Assembly (NCBI RefSeq): GCF_005893125.1
Contig: NZ_VCJS01000003.1
Location: forward strand, 1 to 64,000
DNA from: Nonomuraea basaltis
Lineage (GTDB): Bacteria > Actinomycetota > Actinomycetes > Streptosporangiales > Streptosporangiaceae
DNA: 64,000 bases
Reading direction: 5' to 3'
In this document: one piece after another, positions 27,101 through 35,012 of the stretch
Numbering within the stretch: the first letter of the stretch is position 1
How the letters are laid out: each line of letters opens with the position of its first letter
Notes under the pieces: generated by a model
Told to the model about the DNA's origin: nothing
The model's input: only the letters and a program-made list of their open reading frames with translations
The model's database searches: none
Translations under genes and position numbers: made by a program

Positions 27101-27293
27101 AGCCACCACCCCCTTAGGTTTCCTAAGGGCCTTCCCACCTACTCGCGGCTGGTAACCTGGGGCACGCTGCGTTGTGATGGATGATCCGTCGCCCGGCGGC
27201 GCCGAAAGGGGCGTCTCCGGTCCAAACGTCAGCGTCCTCCTGTCACGGCAGAGTGTCGTGACCGCAAGAGTCCAGAGGAGGTTGGAGTCCCGC

Positions 27294-27584
27294 ATGCGTC
27301 GTTACGAAGTAATGGTCATCCTGGACCCTTCGCTCGATGAGCGCACCGTCGCGCCGTCCCTCGACCAGTTCCTCACCGTGGTCCGCAACGACGGCGGCAC
27401 CGTGGAGAAGGTCGACGTCTGGGGCCGTCGCCGTCTTGCCTACGACATCGACAAGAAGTCGGAAGGCATCTACGCCGTCATCGACCTGTCCGCGGAGCCC
27501 GCGACGGTCAAGGAGCTCGACCGGCAGATGAACCTCAACGAGGGCATCCTGCGCACCAAGGTCCTCCGCCCGGACGTGCACTAA
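27294..27584 (+). CDS. rpsF: 30S ribosomal protein S6
   Basis: 96-residue primary rRNA-binding protein of the 30S platform, which pairs with S18. [16 protein letters not shown] and [10 protein letters not shown] are hallmark S6 stretches. ATG at 27294 is preceded by GGAG, and an upstream GAGGAGG is also present. It heads the rpsF-ssb-rpsR-rplI operon. Confidence 0.97.
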   Translation: MRRYEVMVILDPSLDERTVAPSLDQFLTVVRNDGGTVEKVDVWGRRRLAYDIDKKSEGIYAVIDLSAEPATVKELDRQMNLNEGILRTKVLRPDVH

Positions 27585-27661
27585 CCCCGGTTTTTGTCGG
27601 GGAACACCCGTAGTCTGAGCCGTAACCCAAGCGAAGGCGTGCAGGAAGGCGAGCGCTAGCC

Positions 27662-28240
27662 ATGGCAGCAGGCGACACCGTAATCACCATCGTCGGCAAC
27701 CTCGTCGACGACCCGGAGCTGCGCTTCACCCCAACGGGGCAAGCGGTGGCTCGATTCCGCATCGCGTCCACTCCGCGGTTCATGGATCGCCAGACCAACG
27801 AGTGGAAGGACGGCGAGAGCCTCTTTCTTACCTGCAACGTGTGGAGGCAGGCGGCGGAGAACGCCGCCGAGAGCCTCCAGCGCGGCATGCGGGTCATCGT
27901 GCAGGGGCGGCTCAAGCAGCGGTCTTACGAGACCAAGGAAGGCGAGAAGCGCACGGTCTACGAGGTCGAGGTCGACGAGGTCGGCCCGTCTCTGCGTAAC
28001 GCCACGGCCAAGGTCAACCGCACCTCCCGTCAGGGTGGCGGCGGTGGCGGCGGCTTCGGCGGCGGTCCGGCCGACGACCCGTGGGCCTCCGCGTCGCCCG
28101 CCCCGCCTCAGGGTGGCGGCTACCAGGGCGGCGGTGGCGGCGGCTTCGGCGGCGGCGGCGGCGGTGGCGGCCAGCAGAGCAGCGGCGGCGGCTTCGGCGG
28201 CGGCGGCGGCAACGACTTCAGCGACGAACCGCCTTTCTAA
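27662..28240 (+). CDS. ssb: single-stranded DNA-binding protein
   Basis: 192-residue homotetrameric OB-fold protein for replication, repair and recombination. The OB domain occupies about residues 1-115 ([18 protein letters not shown] near the start, [13 protein letters not shown] in the middle). A Gly-rich linker follows, extended here by long Gly/Phe repeats, and the acidic partner-binding tip DFSDEPPF ends the protein. Its place between rpsF and rpsR is the usual actinobacterial arrangement. Confidence 0.97.
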   Translation: MAAGDTVITIVGNLVDDPELRFTPTGQAVARFRIASTPRFMDRQTNEWKDGESLFLTCNVWRQAAENAAESLQRGMRVIVQGRLKQRSYETKEGEKRTVYEVEVDEVGPSLRNATAKVNRTSRQGGGGGGGFGGGPADDPWASASPAPPQGGGYQGGGGGGFGGGGGGGGQQSSGGGFGGGGGNDFSDEPPF

Positions 28241-28304
28241 ACCAGTCCTATCAGTCCGAGTCCATTCCCGCTTTGAACGGCGGGGCTCTGAAAGGAGCAC
28301 CACG

Positions 28305-28541
28305 ATGGCAAAGCCGGCACTGCGCAAGCCCAAGAAGAAGGTTTGCCTGTTCTGCCACGACAAGATCTCCTACGTCGACTACAAGGACACGGCGCTGCTG
28401 CGGAAGTTCATCTCCGACCGCGGCAAGATCCGTGCGCGCCGGGTGACGGGCAACTGCACCCAGCACCAGCGTGACGTGGCGACCGCGATCAAGAACGCCC
28501 GTGAGGTGGCCCTGCTGCCCTACACGAGCACCGCGCGCTAA
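28305..28541 (+). CDS. rpsR: 30S ribosomal protein S18
   Basis: 78-residue S18 that binds S6 on the 30S platform. It retains a CLFCHDK pair and a later NCTQH, the zinc-ribbon (C+) version. Many actinobacteria also have a cysteine-free copy used under zinc starvation, and that partner is not in the window. AAAGGAG precedes the ATG. Confidence 0.97.
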   Translation: MAKPALRKPKKKVCLFCHDKISYVDYKDTALLRKFISDRGKIRARRVTGNCTQHQRDVATAIKNAREVALLPYTSTAR

Positions 28542-28555
28542 GGAGGACTGTCGAT

Positions 28556-29002
28556 ATGAAGCTCATCCTCACCAACGAGGTTTCCGGCCTCGGCACCCCT
28601 GGCGACGTGGTCGAGGTCAAGGACGGCTACGGCCGTAACTACCTCATTCCGCGCGGCTACGCCATGCGCTGGACCCGCGGGGCCGAGAAGCAGATCGAGA
28701 CCATCAGGAAGGCTCGCGACGCTCGCGAGATTCGCGACGTGGGCACCGCCAAGGAGGTCGCCGGCCGGCTCGGCGCCCTGCGCGTCCGGCTGACCACTCG
28801 CGCGGGCGACTCCGGCCGCCTGTTCGGCTCGATCACCACGGGCGACATCGCCGAGGCCGTCAAGGCCGCCGGTGGCCCGATCCTCGACCGCCGCCGCATC
28901 GAGATCGTCAACCCGATCAAGAGCGTCGGCTCCCACCGCGTCACCGTCAAGCTCCACCCGGAGGTTTCTGCTTCGGTGGATGTTGAGGTTGTCGCTGGCT
29001 GA
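28556..29002 (+). CDS. rplI: 50S ribosomal protein L9
   Basis: 148-residue bL9, with two globular rRNA-binding domains joined by a long helix. The N-terminal signature [21 protein letters not shown] is complete. AGGAGG lies upstream, 14 bp after rpsR. It ends the operon at the terminator 29017-29044. Confidence 0.97.
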   Translation: MKLILTNEVSGLGTPGDVVEVKDGYGRNYLIPRGYAMRWTRGAEKQIETIRKARDAREIRDVGTAKEVAGRLGALRVRLTTRAGDSGRLFGSITTGDIAEAVKAAGGPILDRRRIEIVNPIKSVGSHRVTVKLHPEVSASVDVEVVAG

Positions 29003-29016
29003 TCTTTGTGATCAGA

Positions 29017-29044
29017 GCCCCTCTCCGTTCGGAGGGGGGCTTTT
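29017..29044 (+). terminator. intrinsic terminator of the rpsF-ssb-rpsR-rplI operon
   Basis: gcccctctcc pairs with ggaggggggc (one G-T wobble) around a small loop, followed directly by tttt, 15 bp after the rplI stop codon. Confidence 0.88.
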
Positions 29045-29256
29045 CCATTCTTGACGCGCTGCCGTGGCCGCCAACCGCCGCACTTCGGCCGAGCGCCCTC
29101 CAGGAAACGGCCGCTGACCCTTCACCGGCTGAGCGCCGTTACGCGAGCCCCACCTTGGCCGTTTGCCGTGGTGAGGAGCACCCTCATACGTCATTTCCGA
29201 TCAGGCACGCGTAGAATGCCTTCGTTCTTCGGCACGTTCCCCCTGGAGGCTTGGCC

Positions 29257-30111
29257 ATGGCCCGTTCTTTTATGCTGCTCGCGCTGGCCGTGGCGGTAGT
29301 CGGTTGTGCGCCGGTCGACAACACGGCGAGCACGTCGGCCGGTCCGACGACGTCCACCGCGTGTGCCAAGGATCAGCTCTCGCTCATCAACCCCGGGAAG
29401 CTGACCATCGGGACAGATAAGCCGGCCTTCGAGCCGTGGTTCAAGGACGACGATCCGAGCAACGGGCAGGGGTTCGAGAGCGCGGTGGCCTTTGCCGTGG
29501 CCGGCGAGCTCGGCTTCGACCGGACCGAGGTGCAGTGGAGCACGGTGAAGTTCGACTCGGCGTTCGCGCCGGGGGAGAAGCAGTTCGACTTCGACATCAA
29601 CCAGGTCTCGATCACGCCTGCCCGCGCCAAGGCGGTCGACTTCAGCAACGGCTACTACACGGTCAAGCAGGCCATCGTGGCGATCAAGGGCGGCAAGTAC
29701 GCCGACGCGAAGAGCCTGGCCGAGCTGAAGGACGCGAAGATCGGCGTACAGGTGGGCACGACCTCGCTCGACGCCGTCAAGAAGGTCATCCAGCCGGGCG
29801 AAGACCCCAACGTCTACAACGAGCAGATCGACGCCGTGAACGCACTGAAGAACAAGCAGGTGGACGCGCTGGTCGTGGACCTGCCGACGGCGTTCTACGT
29901 GACGGCCGCGCAGGTCGAGGACTCCAAGATCGTGGGCCAGTTCAGCTCGACGGGCGGCACGCCGGAGGAGTTCGGGCTGGTCATGGAGAAGGGCAGCGCG
30001 CTCAAGTCGTGCGTGGACAAGGCCGTGGACGCGCTGAAGTCGAACGGTGAGCTGGCCAAGATCGAGGAGCAGTGGCTCGGCTCGGCCGTGGGCGCGCCCG
30101 AACTGCGATGA
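29257..30111 (+). CDS. polar amino acid ABC transporter substrate-binding lipoprotein
   Basis: 284-residue family 3 solute-binding protein. The signal peptide ends in a lipobox with Cys17 (AVVGC), so it should be lipid-anchored outside the membrane. The mature part has the expected LTIGTDKPAFEPW opening and the FDFDINQVSITPARAKAVDFS hinge segment. ATG at 29257 has GGAGG seven bases upstream. A TAGAAT at 29212-29217 could be its -10 box. The permease and ATPase follow, with a 24-codon minigene in between. The ligand is probably a polar or charged amino acid. Confidence 0.9.
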   Translation: MARSFMLLALAVAVVGCAPVDNTASTSAGPTTSTACAKDQLSLINPGKLTIGTDKPAFEPWFKDDDPSNGQGFESAVAFAVAGELGFDRTEVQWSTVKFDSAFAPGEKQFDFDINQVSITPARAKAVDFSNGYYTVKQAIVAIKGGKYADAKSLAELKDAKIGVQVGTTSLDAVKKVIQPGEDPNVYNEQIDAVNALKNKQVDALVVDLPTAFYVTAAQVEDSKIVGQFSSTGGTPEEFGLVMEKGSALKSCVDKAVDALKSNGELAKIEEQWLGSAVGAPELR

Positions 30112-30182
30112 GCGAGCGCAGCGAGCGACCAATCAGATACAGCCGACTGTCACTCATGCGACCGACGAAGGAGGGCGCATGA
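30108..30182 (+). CDS. translationally coupled 24-residue minigene between ABC genes
   Basis: ATG at 30108 overlaps the binding-protein stop (ATGA) and its TGA at 30180-30182 overlaps the permease ATG (ATGA again). The deduced peptide begins MSERSERPIRYS. Its first part is nearly identical at DNA level (23 of 24 bases, 30121-30144) to the beginning of the ATPase gene (31019-31042), so it is probably part of a dispersed repeat. Whether the peptide matters or only couples translation is unknown. Confidence 0.4.
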   Translation: MSERSERPIRYSRLSLMRPTKEGA

Positions 30183-31018
30183 GTGACTGGGTCAAATCCG
30201 AGCGGCAGCTCCAGCGGGAGCAGGTGCGCAGGTCGTACGCCCACCGCTCGGCCTCCATCGCGACGGCCTCGACGATCGTGTTCATCGTCCTGGCGGTGTG
30301 GGCGGTCACGAACTCGCCGGGCTGGCCGCGGGTGCGGGAGACGTTCTTCGACTGGGGGGAGTTCGCCGCGGCGCTGCCCGACGTGCTGAGCGGGTTCCTG
30401 CTCAACGTCAAGATCTTCCTGATCGCCGAGGTGCTGATCCTGGTCGTCGGGCTGCTCGTGGCGCTGGCAAGGGGGATCACGACGCCCGCGTTCTTCCCGA
30501 TCAGGGCGCTGGCCACGCTCTACACGGACGTCTTCCGCGGCGTGCCGACGATCCTGGTGATCTACCTGATCGGATTCGGGCTCCCGGCGCTCAGGCTGCA
30601 GGGCATTCCATCCGATCTGGCGACGCTGGGCATCATCGCGCTGACGCTCTCCTACGGCGCGTACGTGGCCGAGGTGTTCCGCTCCGGCATCGAGTCCATC
30701 CACCCGAGCCAGGTCGCGGCGGCCCGTTCGCTCGGGCTGAGCCACGCCAAGACCATGCGCTACGTGGTGCTGCCGCAGGCCACCCGCCGGGTCGTGCCGC
30801 CGCTGCTGAACGACTTCGTCTCGCTGCAGAAGGACACGGCGCTGGTGGCCACCATCGGCCCTCTGGAGGCGCTCAGGCAGGCGCAGATCCACGTGACCAG
30901 CACGTTCAACTACACGCCTTACCTGGCGGCGGCGCTGCTGTTCATCCTGCTCACCATCCCCATGGCCAGGTTCACCGACCACCTGGCCGCCCGCACCCGC
31001 AGGAGGCGCGGCGCATGA
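30179..31018 (+). CDS. amino acid ABC transporter permease
   Basis: 279-residue HisM/GlnP-type inner-membrane permease with a hydrophobic helix near 30-47 and a five-helix core. The coupling-helix EAA motif is clear (AARSLGLSHAKTMRYVVLPQA, about residues 180-200). ATG at 30179 has AAGGAGG just upstream, and its stop overlaps the ATPase ATG (ATGA). It functions with the lipoprotein and ATPase of the same operon. Confidence 0.93.
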   Translation: MSDWVKSERQLQREQVRRSYAHRSASIATASTIVFIVLAVWAVTNSPGWPRVRETFFDWGEFAAALPDVLSGFLLNVKIFLIAEVLILVVGLLVALARGITTPAFFPIRALATLYTDVFRGVPTILVIYLIGFGLPALRLQGIPSDLATLGIIALTLSYGAYVAEVFRSGIESIHPSQVAAARSLGLSHAKTMRYVVLPQATRRVVPPLLNDFVSLQKDTALVATIGPLEALRQAQIHVTSTFNYTPYLAAALLFILLTIPMARFTDHLAARTRRRRGA

Positions 31019-31779
31019 GCGAGCGACCAATCAGACACAGCCTGCTGACGATCGACGGGGTGTGGAAGAACTTCCACGGCCACAGCGTGCTGCGCGGCAT
31101 CGACCTGGAGGTGCACGCGCACGAGGTGGTGAGCCTGATCGGCGCCTCCGGCTCGGGCAAGTCCACGCTGCTGCGCTGCGTGAACCTGCTGGAGACGGTG
31201 GACGACGGCACGATCTTCCTCGACGGCGAGGACATCACCGACCCGCGGGTGAACGTCGACAGCGTGCGCAAGCGGCTGGGCATCGTGTTCCAGGCGTTCA
31301 ACCTGTTCCCGCACATGACCGTGCTGGACAACATCACGCTGGCGCCCCGCCGGGTGCACAAGGTGGCCAAGGAGCAGGCGGAGGAGCAGGCGCACGAGCT
31401 GCTGACCAAGTTCGGGCTGGCGGACAAGGCGCGGGCGTACCCGGACCGGCTGTCCGGCGGGCAGCAGCAGCGGGTGGCCATCATCAGGGCGCTGGCCACG
31501 CAGCCCAAGCTGATGCTGCTGGACGAGGTCACCTCGGCGCTCGATCCCGAGCTGGTGGTCGAGGTGCTGGGGATCATCAGGGAGCTCAAGGAGTCGGGCA
31601 TGACGATGATCCTGACGACCCACGAGATGGGCTTCTGCCGCGACATCTCGGACACGGTGTGCTTTCTCGACGGCGGTGTGCTGCTCGAGAAGGGGCCGGC
31701 GGAGAAGCTCTTCACGGATCCGGAGAACGCCAGGACCAGGGAGTTCCTGCGGAGTGTGCTCGAATCGAGGCGGTTCTAG
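31015..31779 (+). CDS. amino acid ABC transporter ATP-binding protein
   Basis: 254-residue GlnQ-type ATPase. Walker A GASGSGKS (about residues 44-51), Q-loop FQAFNLFPHMT, signature LSGGQQQR and Walker B LMLLDEVTSALD are intact, and the H-loop is in LTTHEMGF. Its first codons coincide with the 24-bp repeat also found at 30121-30144. It powers uptake by the upstream permease. The 3' end overlaps the convergent APC permease gene by 4 bp. Confidence 0.95.
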   Translation: MSERPIRHSLLTIDGVWKNFHGHSVLRGIDLEVHAHEVVSLIGASGSGKSTLLRCVNLLETVDDGTIFLDGEDITDPRVNVDSVRKRLGIVFQAFNLFPHMTVLDNITLAPRRVHKVAKEQAEEQAHELLTKFGLADKARAYPDRLSGGQQQRVAIIRALATQPKLMLLDEVTSALDPELVVEVLGIIRELKESGMTMILTTHEMGFCRDISDTVCFLDGGVLLEKGPAEKLFTDPENARTREFLRSVLESRRF

Positions 31780-33257
31780 CGCCGATGCCGGCCGCGCACC
31801 GGCTCGAGGGCGGTGCGCGGCCTGGCGAGGAGGCTGTGGCGGCGGCCGTACACGAGGTAGACCAGCAGGCCGAAGGCCATCCACAGGGCGAACCACGCCC
31901 AGGTCATCACCCCCAGGTTGACCATCAGCCAGAACGTGGCCAGCAGTGACAGCGCCGGCACCAGCGGCGAGAGCGGCACCTGGAACCCGCGCTCCAGATG
32001 GGGCATGCGGCGCCGCATCACGATCACCCCGGCCGCCACGAACGCGAACGCGAACAGCGTCCCGATCACCACGAGCTCCTGCAGCGTGAGCACCGGCACG
32101 AACTCGGCCAGCACGATCGCGACGACCCCGATGACCAGCGTCACCCGCGACGGCGTGTGGTAGCGGCGGCTGACCGAGGCCAGACCGCGCGGGATCAGGC
32201 CGTCGCGGGCCATCGAGAACAGCACCCGCGTCTGTCCCACGATCAGCACCAGGATCACGGTCGTCAGCCCGAGCACCGCGCCCGCGTCGATGACGTGCGC
32301 CATCCAGTCCACGCCCACCGCCCGGAACGCGCTGGCCAGCGGCGCCTCCACCGAGATCTTGGTGTACGAGACCATGCCCACCATCACCAGCGCCACCGCG
32401 ATGTAGATGACGGTGGCGATCACCAGGCTGCGGATCATGCCCCTGGGCACCGCGCGGGGCGCGTTGACGGTCTCCTCGGCCGCGGTGGCCACGACGTCGA
32501 ACCCGATGTACGCGAACGCGATGGCCGAGCCCGCCGTGAAGATCCCGAACCAGCCGAACGCGTGGCTCTCGCCGACGAGGAACTCCAGCACGGTCGCCGG
32601 CGGGGTGGTCAGCGTCTTCGGCGGGACGTAGAACTCGCCGAAGTTGTCGGCGTCGAGGTGCGTCAGGCCCACGACGATGACCGCGCCGATGGCCAGCAGC
32701 TTGGCCGCCACCATGACCCACAGCGCGCGCAGCCCGATCCGGGCACCTAGCGCCACGATGCCGGTGAGCAGCACCAGGATGACGAACACGAGGATGTCGG
32801 CGACGAGGTCCGGGTTCGGCACGCGGACGCCGAGATTCATGATCGCGCCGACCGTGATCAGGCCCCACGCCCTGGCCACGACGGCGGCGGCGAACTGCAG
32901 CTCCAGGATCAGCGCCCAGCCGATGATCCAGGCCCAGACCTCACCGAAGATCACATAAGTGAAGGTGTAGGCGCTGCCCGAGGTCGGCATCGTGGACGAC
33001 AGCTCGGCGTAGCAGAGGCAGGCCAGCAGGCTGGCGATCCCCGCGATCATGAAGGAGAGGATCACGCCGGGCCCCGCCGTGGTGGCCGCCTGCTGGCCGG
33101 CGATGGAGAAGATGCCGGCACCGATCATCACGCCGAGCCCGAGCACCACCAGGTCGGCCGGACGGTAGAGCTCGGACAGGCTGTGCCGGGCGCCGGTGCG
33201 CAGGCCGGTCGCCTCCGAAGGCGGCAGTCGTCGCAGAATCGTGGACATCGTGGACAA
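31776..33257 (-). CDS. APC family amino acid permease
   Basis: 493-residue secondary transporter of the amino acid-polyamine-organocation superfamily, similar to the cationic amino acid transporter group. About 12 to 14 helices are seen. Helix 1 has the substrate-binding GVMIGAGIFSI motif, and FAYIGFDVVATAAEE marks helix 6. TTG at 33257 or ATG at 33248 may be the start; neither has a strong SD. Two hairpin repeat units lie about 70 bp upstream (33326-33412). Together with the adjacent ABC importer it makes this an amino acid uptake locus. Confidence 0.9.
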   Translation of the reverse strand: MSTMSTILRRLPPSEATGLRTGARHSLSELYRPADLVVLGLGVMIGAGIFSIAGQQAATTAGPGVILSFMIAGIASLLACLCYAELSSTMPTSGSAYTFTYVIFGEVWAWIIGWALILELQFAAAVVARAWGLITVGAIMNLGVRVPNPDLVADILVFVILVLLTGIVALGARIGLRALWVMVAAKLLAIGAVIVVGLTHLDADNFGEFYVPPKTLTTPPATVLEFLVGESHAFGWFGIFTAGSAIAFAYIGFDVVATAAEETVNAPRAVPRGMIRSLVIATVIYIAVALVMVGMVSYTKISVEAPLASAFRAVGVDWMAHVIDAGAVLGLTTVILVLIVGQTRVLFSMARDGLIPRGLASVSRRYHTPSRVTLVIGVVAIVLAEFVPVLTLQELVVIGTLFAFAFVAAGVIVMRRRMPHLERGFQVPLSPLVPALSLLATFWLMVNLGVMTWAWFALWMAFGLLVYLVYGRRHSLLARPRTALEPVRGRHRR

Positions 33258-33325
33258 GGAACACCCCGCTCAGGGAACTCGCCCACAATGTCTCACCACA
33301 TGGACAACAGCAAGCACGAGACGAT

Positions 33326-33412
33326 TACAGTGGGCCGCGTTCAGCGGTCCACTGCAGGTTGCGGGGTTTGCACCTACAGTGGGCCGCGTTCAGCGGTCCA
33401 CTGCAGGTTGCG
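33326..33412. repeat. two tandem copies of a hairpin-forming repeat
   Basis: A 38-bp segment at 33326-33363 recurs exactly at 33375-33412, with a 49-bp period. Each holds an inverted repeat, cagtgggccgc / gcggtccactg, with a 5-nt loop and one wobble pair. A related copy lies at 43051-43100. It is upstream of the APC permease gene. Confidence 0.85.
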
Positions 33413-33426
33413 AACGAAGTCCGCGT

Positions 33427-34728
33427 TTAGGCCCCGGTCACCAGCCAGGCAGTGCCGGCGGCGCGGCGTACCAGAGTGATCAGCCGGGCGATCATCCACA
33501 CGCCGAGCGCGCACCACAGGGCCACGACGCCGAGGCCCGAGGCGAGGAGGGCGGCCGGCAGGTACGCCAGCGTCGTCCACACCCCCGCCCAGGCCAGGTA
33601 GCGCTGGTCGCCCGCGCCGATCAGCACGCCATCGAGCACGAACACCACCCCGCAGACAGGCTGGAACAGCGCCACCGGCCACAGCAGGGCCAGCAGCAGC
33701 TCGGCGACCAGCGGATCGGCGTCGAACAACCCCGGCAGCACCGGCCTGGCCGCGATCACCAGCAGGCCCAGCACGATGCCCGACCAGATGCCCCACTGGA
33801 CCATGCGCCGCGTCGCGGCCCTGGTGGCGGCAACGTCTCCCGCGCCGAGTGAGCGTCCGGTGATGGCCTGCCCGGCGATGGCGATGGCGTCCAGCGCGAA
33901 TGCGAGCAGCGTCCACACCTGGATGGCGATGGCGTACGCGGCCAGCTCGGCCTCGCCCATCCTGGTGGCGATCACAGTGGCCGCGAGCAGCACGATCCGC
34001 AGGCAGACGGTACGGATGAGCAGCGCGAACCCGGCCGTGCCCGCCTGCCTGACCCCTGCCAGGCCAGGCGCGAGGGACGTGCCCATCCGCAGCGCGCCCC
34101 TGGCCACCACGACCAGGTAGACGGCCGCACCCAGCGTCTGCGCCAGCACGGTGCCCCAGGCCGACCCGGCGATGCCCCACTCCAGTCCCAGCACGAACCA
34201 GGCGTTCAACACCGCGTTCAGTGCGAATGAGCCCACCGCGACCGCCAGCGGCGTGACCGTGTCCTGCAGCCCGCGCAGCACGCCCGTGCCGGCCAGCACG
34301 ACCAGCATGCCGGGGGCGCCGAGCAGGCTGATCCGCAGGTACGTCACCGCCTGCGCGGTCTGCCCCTCGCCGGCCCCGAACAACTGCACGATGGCAGGGG
34401 CCAGCGGCCAGCAGAGCACGATCAATGCCACGCCGATGCCCAGCGCCAGCCAGATCCCGTCCACACCGCTGCGCATGGCCCGCATGTGGTTCCCAGCGCC
34501 AGATTGGCGCGCCACGGACGCCGTCGTCCCGTAGGCCAGGAATACGCACAGGTTCACCAGCGTCGCCAGAACCGCGCCGGCCACGCCCAGAGCGCCCACC
34601 GCCGTGGTGCCGAGCCCGTGGCCCACGATGGCGTAGTCGGCCAGCAGGAAGAGCGGCTCGGCCACGAGCGCGCCGAACGCCGGTATGGCCAGCCGTAGTA
34701 TCTCCCGGTCTCTGGATGTAATGGGCAT
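33427..34728 (-). CDS. MATE (DinF-type) efflux transporter
   Basis: 433-residue MATE exporter with 12 predicted helices that expels drugs or metabolites using Na+ or H+. The N-terminus REILRLAIPAFGALVAEPLF with VDGIWLALGIG and the repeat region AIPA/ADYAIVGHGLG fit the DinF subgroup. ATG at 34728 is chosen. No SD precedes it, but a CATAAT hexamer ends about six bases upstream, so the mRNA may be leaderless. A MATE gene beside dnaB is a known actinomycete arrangement. It is divergent from dnaB across a DnaA-box-rich spacer. Confidence 0.88.
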   Translation of the reverse strand: MPITSRDREILRLAIPAFGALVAEPLFLLADYAIVGHGLGTTAVGALGVAGAVLATLVNLCVFLAYGTTASVARQSGAGNHMRAMRSGVDGIWLALGIGVALIVLCWPLAPAIVQLFGAGEGQTAQAVTYLRISLLGAPGMLVVLAGTGVLRGLQDTVTPLAVAVGSFALNAVLNAWFVLGLEWGIAGSAWGTVLAQTLGAAVYLVVVARGALRMGTSLAPGLAGVRQAGTAGFALLIRTVCLRIVLLAATVIATRMGEAELAAYAIAIQVWTLLAFALDAIAIAGQAITGRSLGAGDVAATRAATRRMVQWGIWSGIVLGLLVIAARPVLPGLFDADPLVAELLLALLWPVALFQPVCGVVFVLDGVLIGAGDQRYLAWAGVWTTLAYLPAALLASGLGVVALWCALGVWMIARLITLVRRAAGTAWLVTGA

Positions 34729-34836
34729 TTGTCCATTATGGCCATTACACGGCGTGTCGGCACAACTTTCTTTTCTCCACAGCCGGTGGATACTGTTCGC
34801 CCTGCTCAGGAGTACTTCGGTGGATTTCCGCAAGAG

Positions 34837-34912
34837 TTATCCCCAGGTCGATCCACAGGCCGTTCACACCCTGGGCGCCGTCGTCCACAGCTTGACCACA
34901 GGGTTATCCACA
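34837..34912. promoter_or_regulatory. cluster of DnaA-box-like sites upstream of dnaB
   Basis: A perfect TTATCCACA at 34904-34912 and a one-mismatch TTATCCCCA at 34837-34845 flank further partial boxes (gatccaca near 34850, gtccaca near 34882, gaccaca near 34895). They fill the spacer between the divergent MATE and dnaB genes. DnaA could regulate dnaB here or be titrated by the cluster. Confidence 0.6.
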
Positions 34913-35012
34913 GGCTGCGTTGCCGATGGACCCCGACTCCGCGAAACTGTCACACCGGTCGACTACAAGTGGGGGTGGTGCGACCGCCTGCAAGGTTGTT
35001 CGAGGGGGCGCG

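Noticed and set aside
33326..33412. Terminator of the MATE gene
   Set aside because: The hairpins lack T-runs, are tandem, and recur upstream of a sigma gene at 43051, so a repeat family fits better.
34904..34912. Chromosomal origin oriC
   Set aside because: There are too few DnaA boxes, no adjacent dnaA/dnaN, and the parS and gene order place oriC left of the window.
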